Below are positions 33,546 to 41,617 of a DNA stretch of 64,000 nt, piece after piece. This stretch comes from G963665975 sp963665975 (GTDB lineage: Bacteria; Bacteroidota; Rhodothermia; Rhodothermales; Bin80), in contig OY762508.1 of the NCBI GenBank assembly GCA_963665975.1, forward strand, positions 2,852,001 through 2,916,000, written 5' to 3'. Both the position numbers and the translations under genes were made by a program. Within the stretch, counting starts at the first letter, position 1. The number at the start of each line of letters is the position of its first letter. The notes below the pieces were generated by a model. That model was not told the origin of the DNA. It saw only the letters and a list, made by a program, of their open reading frames with translations, and did no database searches.

Positions 33546-34585
33546 ATCGAAGCTTCGAGTCCTTTCTCGTACTCCCGGACCAAGACAGACGGGATGTCTT
33601 CGAAGCTGTTGCAAGCCGCCTCGACACGTTACCTGGCTATGTGGAGAAGGACTTTTGGGTCTGTCTTGTCCTTGAGGTGCTCTATAATTGGTTACCGGAC
33701 GAGCATCCGAGGCTGCTTTTCAAGGGTGGAACGTCCCTGTCCAAGGCCTTCAGGCTCATTAAGCGCTTCTCTGAGGACATTGATATCGTTGTCTTTCGTG
33801 ATGACCTTGGCTTCGAAGGCGAGCGTGACCCGACCATTGCAACGAATCTGTCGAACACGAAACGGAAAGCTCTGTTCGAGGAACTCAGGAAAGCATGTAG
33901 CAGCTACATTCGTGGTGAGCTGAAAACCGCCGTGAAGAGGCGGATTGACGAGATTGTGGAGGGATGCCAAGTCCGCCCAGATGAGGACGACGTCAACGGA
34001 CAAACGCTCCTCGTCGAATACCCCGCCCTTTTTCCGAGTGGCGATGCCGCCTACGTGGCATCGCGCGTTAAGATCGAGGCGGGGGCGAAGTCGCTGCTCG
34101 ACCCTAGTTTGGATCGCACCGTCACGCCCTACATCGCCGAGGAACTATTCGACTGGCCGTTTGATGTGGGTGACATCAGAGTGATCGCGCCGGAGTGCAC
34201 GTATTGGGAGAAAGTTCTGATTCTGCATGGCGCGCACTGTAGATACCGAGACGAACAGCATCTCCCGGCCGACAAGGGTCGGATCTCACGCCACTACTAC
34301 GATGTCGCGATGATTACCGCCACAAAGCTCGGCCGGTCCGCTTTGTCCAATGTCGATCTATTGGACTCTGTTCGGAATCACAACCTCATCGCATTCCGGC
34401 AGGCTTGGAAACGGCTCGAAGAGGCCGTTCCCGGATCAATGAGACTAGTTCCACGGGGGGAATTACACACGGTGGTTGAACGGGATTACAAAGCCATGCA
34501 GGGGATGATCCTCGGTGATGGCCCGGATTTCGGATGGGTCATGGAACAGCTTCACTTTGCCGAAGCGACAATCAACGGAACGTGA
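33542..34585 (+). CDS. AbiEii-type nucleotidyltransferase toxin
   Basis: Encodes 347 aa. The nucleotidyltransferase motif FKGGTSLSKAFRLIKRFSED continues directly into IDIVV, giving the GGTS...DxD catalytic centre near residues 60-85. The downstream KRKAL, the VIAPECTYWEKVLILHG segment (helical Lys motif of AbiEii) and SRHYYDVAMI are typical. AbiEii/MenT-type enzymes transfer nucleotides, in studied cases to tRNA acceptor ends, stopping translation. It is translationally coupled to the antitoxin by an ATGA overlap. Length and all motifs look complete, so this pair is probably active. Confidence 0.87.
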   Translation: MNRSFESFLVLPDQDRRDVFEAVASRLDTLPGYVEKDFWVCLVLEVLYNWLPDEHPRLLFKGGTSLSKAFRLIKRFSEDIDIVVFRDDLGFEGERDPTIATNLSNTKRKALFEELRKACSSYIRGELKTAVKRRIDEIVEGCQVRPDEDDVNGQTLLVEYPALFPSGDAAYVASRVKIEAGAKSLLDPSLDRTVTPYIAEELFDWPFDVGDIRVIAPECTYWEKVLILHGAHCRYRDEQHLPADKGRISRHYYDVAMITATKLGRSALSNVDLLDSVRNHNLIAFRQAWKRLEEAVPGSMRLVPRGELHTVVERDYKAMQGMILGDGPDFGWVMEQLHFAEATINGT

Positions 34586-34883
34586 GCATTGGCAGAAAGA
34601 TGTCTAATCCCTTTTGATACATGATTGAGACTCTGGCAAAAATACTCAGAGCATTTGATGGTAGCGATGGTCTGAGCGGCTTGAATCTGTGCAATTAGCT
34701 CGGATTACGTGGATGACCGACACCCTTTCGCAGTCTCCTTCCGAAAATATAGGCCCTCCATCATCAATGTGGTCTCACGTGCGGCCAATTCCGGTCGCAA
34801 TCCTTGCGGCACGCACGCACCTATCCCTGGCTCCTGCTCGACAGGGACCTGGTACACGCAACCATAGCGAAGAACGGCTGCGT
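34586..34883. other. Intergenic, no gene seen
   Basis: A 298-bp spacer between the AbiEii toxin and the transposase relic. No open frame of credible coding quality is seen. The right part may be the decayed outer end of the insertion sequence, but no terminal inverted repeat was identified. Confidence 0.4.
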
Positions 34884-35870
34884 TCAGTGCAACAGGCGTA
34901 GCAATAGATCTACCGTGAGCGCAAGCACCCCAAACATCAGGTGGCACGTCACCTTCCGGTGCCCATGCACACGTACATGATGGCCGCCAACCTCGTCCTT
35001 GAACCGTCCAAGGGCCCGCTCAACCGTCGAACGCTCTTTGTAACGCGTTCGCTCAGGCGGGACAAATCCAGCTGCACGCTGTGCCTCTTTCTCACGGTTG
35101 CGCTCCGCATTCCCATTGCGACGAGGATTCGTGTCAATGATGGATACATGATCCTGGCTCTAACTGTGCGCGCGAATCTCCTCCGCGTCACAGGTCTATC
35201 AAGTCGTACGGGTTCTGCGCTCGGTGTGCCGTCATCGTCATGAGTGGAATCGCCTGTGCCATGCAGGGACGCAGACGACATGATGCAACTGATTGGAATA
35301 CCTCGGCCTATCACATCCATGTGCATCATACGCTGACGCTCGAACCAACTCGGCTCCTTAGGAGCTCGTCCCCCTTGCCAGGACGCCCCGCTAGCGCTTC
35401 GGACGCTCCGGCTACGTTTCCTTTGGCGCAGGCTTCTCTCATGCCCCTTTTGCTGTTGCATCACGCGAAAAATGACCCACCGACTGATTTGCATACCCCT
35501 CTTCTAGCAATGCCGCGTGCAGGCGAGGCGGCAGATCGGCCTCCGCAAATTCCCTGAACGCCCGCGAAAACGTTGCTTCGCTTGGCACATCGCGCAACCC
35601 TTCCCACCCACGCAAACACCGAAGCGTCGGATCCGAAAGCACCCGTTCCACCAACGCGGTTGTCGTCGAAATATAGATTACCATTTTGGCCAAAAACGCC
35701 CGCAAAAGCGTGGCGCGATGCTTCAGCGGGCGTCCCGGCATGCAATTCGGAACGCACGGCAGAACGCGTTCGACAGGCAGCATTTCCAATGCCAACAAAT
35801 GCTTCTTGTAGCGCCCGGTCACAGGGCCAAGCACCGCGTCCATCCGAGGAAAGAGCTCCAGTGAGCAACT
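34884..35870 (-). mobile_element. Decayed insertion sequence with DDE transposase broken by frameshifts and a stop
   Basis: Reading the minus strand, the N-terminal domain (LLRAFLAKMVIYISTTTALV, then PSEATFSRAFREFAEADLPP and SVGHFSRDATA) lies in one frame at about 35448-35843. A middle part (IPISCIMSSASLHGT) lies in a second, overlapping frame. The C-terminal catalytic part (HVSIIDTNPRRNGNAERNRE, then TRYKERSTVERALGRFKDEV and HRKVTCHLMFGVLALTVDLL) lies at 34884-35150 behind an in-frame TAG. Together these are a DDE transposase of the IS4/IS5/IS1182-like type inactivated by at least two frameshifts. It is likely a footprint of how defence genes arrived. Confidence 0.82.
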
Positions 35871-35907
35871 GATAGAGAAACCGCGTACGTTCTATCCAAA
35901 AGACATA

Positions 35908-35966
35908 GGCACCTCCGTTTTCTTCGCGCGTGTTGCAACCCCGAAGACAGCAACTTAGGAGGTGCC
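35908..35966. repeat. Imperfect inverted repeat (hairpin) next to the IS relic
   Basis: The arms ggcacctcc (35908-35916) and ggaggtgcc (35958-35966) are exact complements nine bases long. Inside them a second pair, ttcttcg and cgaaga, could extend the structure. It may be part of an insertion-sequence end or a recombination or structured-RNA element. No poly-T tract follows immediately, though T-rich sequence begins about ten bases later. Confidence 0.45.
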
Positions 35967-36366
35967 AGTCCCTTGTTTTTTATTCTATTAATTCTCTTAC
36001 GAAACCCTTTGACCAACGTTTCCTGGTCACAATAAAACCACAGCGATTAGGTATTATAACACAGAATAGTCACAATTAATCTAATATATTGGGGGTGCGC
36101 TGGGTGTATGGAAACGCAAGGTCCCGCCCGGTCTTGGACCGCCGGAGCCAGCATTCCAGTTCCTCTCGTAATTCGCAACTGTCCTAGCCCAGACGGGCGC
36201 CAGTTAACCCAAAGTCTTCCTCACAAGCAGAAGAAACCCTCAAATCAAGGGTCTTGCAAGGGGTTCGTTTTACTTAGACCAACTCATTCTTTAAGCCATT
36301 CTATCCTGAAATCGCCATAGGAGTTTGGAGGTTGCGGGAGTGGTTTATGCGACCAGAGGATGCCAG
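35967..36366. other. AT-rich intergenic region upstream of the DISARM-like operon
   Basis: About 400 bp with no credible gene, markedly AT-rich from 35970 to 36100. It probably holds the operon's promoter: a TTGACC hexamer at 36009-36014 is followed 16 bp later by aataaa, and a tattat hexamer lies at 36052-36057. These are suggestions by eye. A short 70-codon frame at 36108-36320 shows no domain and was not accepted. Confidence 0.4.
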
Positions 36367-39300
36367 ATGGACGTCTTTAAATTTCGTGAGGCGCTCGTTT
36401 CCGAGTACGAGCGCTTTTCTCGAAGCTTCACCAATATTCAGGCGGAGGATATCCTCCAGGCTGTCGATGAGGCATACGCAGGCGGCCGTTTTTGGCCAGC
36501 CCCACTCATCCAGTTGAATCCGAACTTCGTGCCCGGAGGGTCCATTGATGACCTCGTGTCAAGAGGCACGCTCGACGAGGAGTGCGCGATGGTCTTCCGG
36601 ATCAAGAAAAAAGCCGACAACTTCGGCAAACAACTCGTACTGCACCAGCATCAGGCCGAGGCTATCGATGTTGCCAAGCGAGGCGAGAGCTATGTGCTGA
36701 CCACGGGCACAGGGTCGGGTAAATCGCTCGGCTACTTCATTCCCATCGTGGACGACGTATTGCGACGCAAGAAGGCCGGCGATCCCTGTACGGGCATCAC
36801 GGCCATTATTGTTTATCCAATGAATGCGCTGTGCAACAGCCAACTCGAAGAATTAGTCAAGTTTCTGAGGTTTGGCTACGGCGAGGGCAAGGAGCCGGTG
36901 ACTTTTGGCCGGTATACTGGCCAGGAGTCAAACGAGGAGCGGGAGCGGATTGCAAAGAACCCTCCGAACATCCTGCTGACGAACTACGTCATGCTCGAGT
37001 TGATCATGACAAGGTTTTGGGCGACCGATACGGCAGTACGCGAACACGCAGTAGGGTTGCGGTTTCTGGTCTTGGATGAGTTGCACACTTATCGCGGGCG
37101 ACAGGGTGCTGATGTGGCCATGCTGGTGCGACGTGTAAGGGAACGGTTCAACGAAAATCTTCTCTGTGTTGGTACGTCTGCGACCATGGCATCGGAGGGA
37201 GCAGCCAAGGATCGCGACCTCGCGGTTGCGAGCATCGCCACCCGTTTATTTGGAGTCACTGTCCACCCCGGCAATATCATTACGGAGACTCTCGAGCCCG
37301 TTACGGACACCGATGCTCCTATCGACAGAACCAGTCTGAGCCATGCCATTAAGGCGGGCGTGCCGGAGAATCCAACCCACAAGAAGCTTGCGAGACATCC
37401 TGTAGCCGCCTGGGTGGAACGGAATCTTGGTCTGGACAAGCAGGATGGTAAGCTCGTCCGTATACCTCGGCCCAGAACCGTGCTCGAAGCTTCGGAAATG
37501 CTAGCGAAGGATAGCGGCTCCGAAGTTGAGGTTTGCCGGGAGTACATCGCTGATTTCCTGCTCGCTGCTTACCAAAGTCTGAACGACCGCGGGCAGAATT
37601 TTTTTGCCTTTCGCCTACATCAGTTCATCAGCGGTGCTTGGAATGTGTATTCCACTCTCGAAGCACCATGGGAGCGATACCTCACGCTACAAGGGCAACA
37701 ATTCAAACCAGGAGACCGTGAGCGTCCTCTATTTACGCTTTCATTCTGTCGCAAATGTGGTCAGGAGTACTTACCTGTCTGGGCAAATCTCGTTGCCAAG
37801 CAGCCCGACGCCTTCAGCCCGCGCGATCTGTCTGAGCGCTCCAACGAAGACGAAGATGTTCGATTCGGCTTTCTCATGCCGGACGTGGGTGGCGAATTCG
37901 ATCCCACTAGTCTGGAAGGCCAATTCCCGGAGGAATGGCTTGAGTTCCAGGATGGAACGGCGCGGCTCAAGTATCATTTCCGTCGTTATCGTCCAGTGGG
38001 TGTTCAGGTAGATACCCATGGTGGCGTTGCCAGCGAAGGATTGCACGCGTGGTTCATCCCGGGCTCGTTTCGATTCTGTCTCAATCCAGATTGTGACGCG
38101 TACTATGATGGCAGCGTGAGGAGTGATCTGAGCAAGCTCTCCGGTCTGTCAAGTGAGGGCCGCAGTTCGGCAACAACCGTGCTGGCGCTGTCTTCGCTAA
38201 AACATCTCGTCGGCACCGATCTGGACGAGAAGACCAAAAAGCTTCTCGCGTTTACCGATAACAGGCAGGATGCAAGCCTACAGGCAGGTCACTTCAACGA
38301 CTTCATTCAGATCCTCCTGCTCCGGGGTGCTCTGCTCGCTGCCATTCAAAGGGATCCCAACGAGTGCCTCGTGGATGATGTGCTGACCCAACGGGTGCTC
38401 GAACACTTACGTTTGGCTGCGGTGGATTATGCCGCCAATTCCGAGTCCAAGGGTATCAAGGCTCAGAGGACCCTCAAGGCACTCCGCGATGTCTTGGGCT
38501 ACCGGCTTTACTTTGATCTGCAACGGGGTTGGCGGATCACCAACCCGAACCTGGAGCAGCTCGAGCTTCTGAAAATTCGATATTGGGGGCTCCAGAAATG
38601 TTGTGAGGATGAGGAGGAATGGCGTAGGGGACACCCGTTACTCGGCTCAATTACTCCCTCGCAGCGCTTCGAGATCGTCCAGGAACTACTCGACCGCATG
38701 CGCAAGGCGCTCTGCATAAAGACTATCTATCTCGATCCGAATTTTCAGGAGCAGTTGCGCAACCGAAGCTTCAACGAGTTGAAGGAGCCCTGGGGCCTAT
38801 CGGAAGATGAACGGCTCTTCTCCCACGCCTTCATGGTTCCGCGACCAAGTTCCCGGGGCCGTCAGCAGGACTACCGGCTACTGCATATATCCTATCGCTC
38901 TGTCTTCGGTCGGCGTTTCAAGTCTCAGGTATTCTGGGGCCAGGACAATCCCCACTATCCGGCGAAGTTCGACGAGGCTGTCTACAACGCCGTCATTGAT
39001 GATATTTTGAAGGTGCTGACTACCTATGGGTATGTTGAATCCACGGATTTGGATGGCACCCGGACCGGTTACCGAATCGACAGCTCGGTTCTCGAGTGGC
39101 GTCGCGGTGAACACTCCAGCGGTGCGAGTGAGGATGCTACCAATGTGTTTTTCCGGACCCTATACGAAAATGTCGCGGGGTTACTGGATAGCGACGATCG
39201 ACTCCTTCATCAACTGGAGGCCCGCGAACACACCGCGCAGGTCGATGCTGAGATACGTGAAGAGCGAGAGGCCCGATTTCGCCGTGGACTGGAACCGACT

Positions 39301-41598
39301 GGTTTGCCGATTCTTTTTTGCTCTCCTACCATGGAGCTTGGCGTGGATATCTCCACGCTCAACACGGTTTACATGCGGAACGTACCGCCGACGCCCGCGA
39401 ACTACGCGCAGCGCAGCGGACGCGCTGGTCGGAGTGGCCAGCCAGCATTGGTCGTCACATACTGCGCAGCCAAGTCGCCGCACGACCAGTATTTTTTTTC
39501 CGAGCCAACGCGCATGGTCGCTGGCGCTGTGAATCCGCCGACCATCGATCTCGCCAATGAGGACCTCATCCGCAGCCATCTGCAGGCGGTCTGGCTCGCC
39601 GAGACCGGCGTTCAGTTGGGCTCTTCGGTGCGTGATGTGCTTGACCGGGAAAAACCCGACGTTCTCCCTCTGCGCAACGACATCGCCGAGCGGATCGATG
39701 GCTTTCAAGTGGTCGGCAAGGCGGCAAGGCGCGCACAGCGCATCTTAGCAATGCTCACACAGGACCTCTCCAGGCAATCCGCTCTCTGGCACACGGAAAC
39801 GTGGTTCGACAGTGCAATGAACTCGGCGGCGCGCCGATTTGACGAAGCCTTCAACCGGTGGCGATTTCTTTTCCGTGCGACTGCCAGCCAAATGAAGTTC
39901 GCGAACGATATCCTTCACAATGCCGCCGCGACTGAACAGGAGCGCCGAGAGGCCAAAGCCCGATACGACGAAGCCTACACCCAGCAGAACCTGTTACTTG
40001 GGGGCAGGCCTACAAGGAATTCGGATTTCAACACCTACCGCTATCTGGCGGCTGAGGGCTTCCTGCCGGGGTATAATTTCCCCCGTTTGCCACTAATGGC
40101 GTTCATTCCGGGCCGCCGCGGGAAAGTTGCACGGGACTCGTTCTTGAGCCGACCGCGATTCCTTGGCCTCACCGAGTTCGGCCCACAATCCATCATCTAC
40201 CATGAAGGTAGCACGTATCGCGTGCGGCGCGCTATTTTCACCATTCGCGATGAGGTGAGCGTGACCACGTCGGCCAAACTGCCGACGTCGGCTGCCCGAA
40301 TTTGCCCATCTTGCGGGTACGGACATTTCAGGAACCAGAGAGAATTCGAACTCTGCATAAGTTGTAATGGGCCTCTTAATGGTGGGCGTACAATCACTAA
40401 CCTGTATCGGATTGAGCAGGTGTCGACGCGAAGGGCAACCCGCATCACATCTGATGAGGAAGAACGCCAACGGCAGGGCTACGAGATGGTTACTACGCTT
40501 CGCTATAGCGAGGAAAACGGCAAGCCGCGAGTGGAAAGTATCGCTTTGGAGGAGAACGGCGAATCGCTGCTGGAATTCCGTTACGGACCCGCTTCCACGC
40601 TCTGGCGCATTAATTTGGGCTGGCGTCGACGCAAGCAGAAGACGATTTATGGTTTCAGTATTGATGTGAATACGGGCGAGTGGACCAAGGATTCGCAGGC
40701 GCCCACCGACGCGGAAGATGACGGGGTGCGGGAAGGCAAGACGATTGAGCGCATCACGCCGTTTGTGGAAGACACTCGCAACGTCCTCGTCCTCCAACCA
40801 AAGATTGGCCTGTCCGACGAGGCCATGATCTCGTTGCAGTACGCGCTGAAGCGCGGCATTGAGCAGGAGTTTCAACTGGAGGAAGCGGAACTCGCGGCTG
40901 AGCCTCTGCCTGACTGGGACAATCGTTCGACCATCCTCTTATACGAGGCAGCCGAGGGTGGTGCAGGTGTACTTACACGGGTTGCCCACGATCCCGGCGC
41001 GATTGCAAGGATCGCTCGCAAGGCCATGCAGGTTTGTCATTACGCGTCGCGATGCGGCGACTGGACCGGTTCCAGCGATCTGGAGAATCAAGATGACGAA
41101 TGCGAGGCAGGCTGCTACCGCTGCTTGCTCAGCTACTACAACCAGCCGGATCATCCATGGATCGACCGACGGGAGGAGTCTATGCTCCAGCTCCTATGCA
41201 GACTGACGCGCGCCGAGCGCAGGAGGATTTCGGCCTCCTCTCGTGCCGGTGACAGTTTCGATGAATTGATGAACGCGTCGACTTCGAGCCTCGAGAAAGA
41301 CTGGCTCGACTACATCAAGGCTGGAGGATTCCATCTTCCAGATCGGGCGCAGCCCTATCTCGAATACCACGCTACCCGGCCCGACTTCGGTTACAGCGAT
41401 TCACAAACGGTGATTTACATTGATGGTCCGGTGCACCAATCGGCAATTCGCAAGATCGACGACCAGGCGATTGATCAGCGCCTGAAAGATGCTGGCTACA
41501 CGGTCGTACGGTTTTCTGCCGACCGGTCTTCTTGGGATCGCATTGTGGAGCAATATGCCTGGGTCTTCGGACCAGGCACTACACCGGCGACAAACTGA
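36367..41598 (+). CDS. DEAD/DEAH helicase with DUF1998 and C-terminal DUF559/Vsr-like nuclease domain (DruE/MrfA-like)
   Basis: Encodes 1743 aa from ATG 36367, chosen because AGAGGA lies six bases upstream; a TTG at 36325 is in frame. Domain order: helicase motif I TTGTGSGKS (112-120), DELH box (237-240), SAT (271-273), helicase-C with MELGVDIS and QRSGRAGR (1015-1022), a zinc ribbon (Cys 1313/1316/1330/1333), the DUF1998 Cys cluster (Cys1557 to Cys1586), and a C-terminal PD-(D/E)xK-like fold with RPDF (1671-1674), YIDGPVHQ and a terminal R-L-x3-G-Y-x-V-x-R-F. In DISARM the helicase (DrmA) and DUF1998 (DrmB) are separate proteins; here both activities plus a possible nuclease lie in one chain, as in the DruE/MrfA kind. 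First gene of a three-gene operon, 19 bp before the DrmD-like gene. Confidence 0.85.
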   Translation: MDVFKFREALVSEYERFSRSFTNIQAEDILQAVDEAYAGGRFWPAPLIQLNPNFVPGGSIDDLVSRGTLDEECAMVFRIKKKADNFGKQLVLHQHQAEAIDVAKRGESYVLTTGTGSGKSLGYFIPIVDDVLRRKKAGDPCTGITAIIVYPMNALCNSQLEELVKFLRFGYGEGKEPVTFGRYTGQESNEERERIAKNPPNILLTNYVMLELIMTRFWATDTAVREHAVGLRFLVLDELHTYRGRQGADVAMLVRRVRERFNENLLCVGTSATMASEGAAKDRDLAVASIATRLFGVTVHPGNIITETLEPVTDTDAPIDRTSLSHAIKAGVPENPTHKKLARHPVAAWVERNLGLDKQDGKLVRIPRPRTVLEASEMLAKDSGSEVEVCREYIADFLLAAYQSLNDRGQNFFAFRLHQFISGAWNVYSTLEAPWERYLTLQGQQFKPGDRERPLFTLSFCRKCGQEYLPVWANLVAKQPDAFSPRDLSERSNEDEDVRFGFLMPDVGGEFDPTSLEGQFPEEWLEFQDGTARLKYHFRRYRPVGVQVDTHGGVASEGLHAWFIPGSFRFCLNPDCDAYYDGSVRSDLSKLSGLSSEGRSSATTVLALSSLKHLVGTDLDEKTKKLLAFTDNRQDASLQAGHFNDFIQILLLRGALLAAIQRDPNECLVDDVLTQRVLEHLRLAAVDYAANSESKGIKAQRTLKALRDVLGYRLYFDLQRGWRITNPNLEQLELLKIRYWGLQKCCEDEEEWRRGHPLLGSITPSQRFEIVQELLDRMRKALCIKTIYLDPNFQEQLRNRSFNELKEPWGLSEDERLFSHAFMVPRPSSRGRQQDYRLLHISYRSVFGRRFKSQVFWGQDNPHYPAKFDEAVYNAVIDDILKVLTTYGYVESTDLDGTRTGYRIDSSVLEWRRGEHSSGASEDATNVFFRTLYENVAGLLDSDDRLLHQLEAREHTAQVDAEIREEREARFRRGLEPTGLPILFCSPTMELGVDISTLNTVYMRNVPPTPANYAQRSGRAGRSGQPALVVTYCAAKSPHDQYFFSEPTRMVAGAVNPPTIDLANEDLIRSHLQAVWLAETGVQLGSSVRDVLDREKPDVLPLRNDIAERIDGFQVVGKAARRAQRILAMLTQDLSRQSALWHTETWFDSAMNSAARRFDEAFNRWRFLFRATASQMKFANDILHNAAATEQERREAKARYDEAYTQQNLLLGGRPTRNSDFNTYRYLAAEGFLPGYNFPRLPLMAFIPGRRGKVARDSFLSRPRFLGLTEFGPQSIIYHEGSTYRVRRAIFTIRDEVSVTTSAKLPTSAARICPSCGYGHFRNQREFELCISCNGPLNGGRTITNLYRIEQVSTRRATRITSDEEERQRQGYEMVTTLRYSEENGKPRVESIALEENGESLLEFRYGPASTLWRINLGWRRRKQKTIYGFSIDVNTGEWTKDSQAPTDAEDDGVREGKTIERITPFVEDTRNVLVLQPKIGLSDEAMISLQYALKRGIEQEFQLEEAELAAEPLPDWDNRSTILLYEAAEGGAGVLTRVAHDPGAIARIARKAMQVCHYASRCGDWTGSSDLENQDDECEAGCYRCLLSYYNQPDHPWIDRREESMLQLLCRLTRAERRRISASSRAGDSFDELMNASTSSLEKDWLDYIKAGGFHLPDRAQPYLEYHATRPDFGYSDSQTVIYIDGPVHQSAIRKIDDQAIDQRLKDAGYTVVRFSADRSSWDRIVEQYAWVFGPGTTPATN

Positions 41599-41617
41599 TA
41601 GGGGGCGGAGCATAGAG

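Noticed and set aside
36108..36320. 70-codon frame before the helicase operon
   Set aside because: No domain, no start signal and AT-rich flanks; likely random.
36367..41598. Druantia (DruE) system
   Set aside because: The first protein is DruE-like in layout, but no druH or druABCD-type partner is adjacent, and the neighbours are DrmD- and DrmMI-like.
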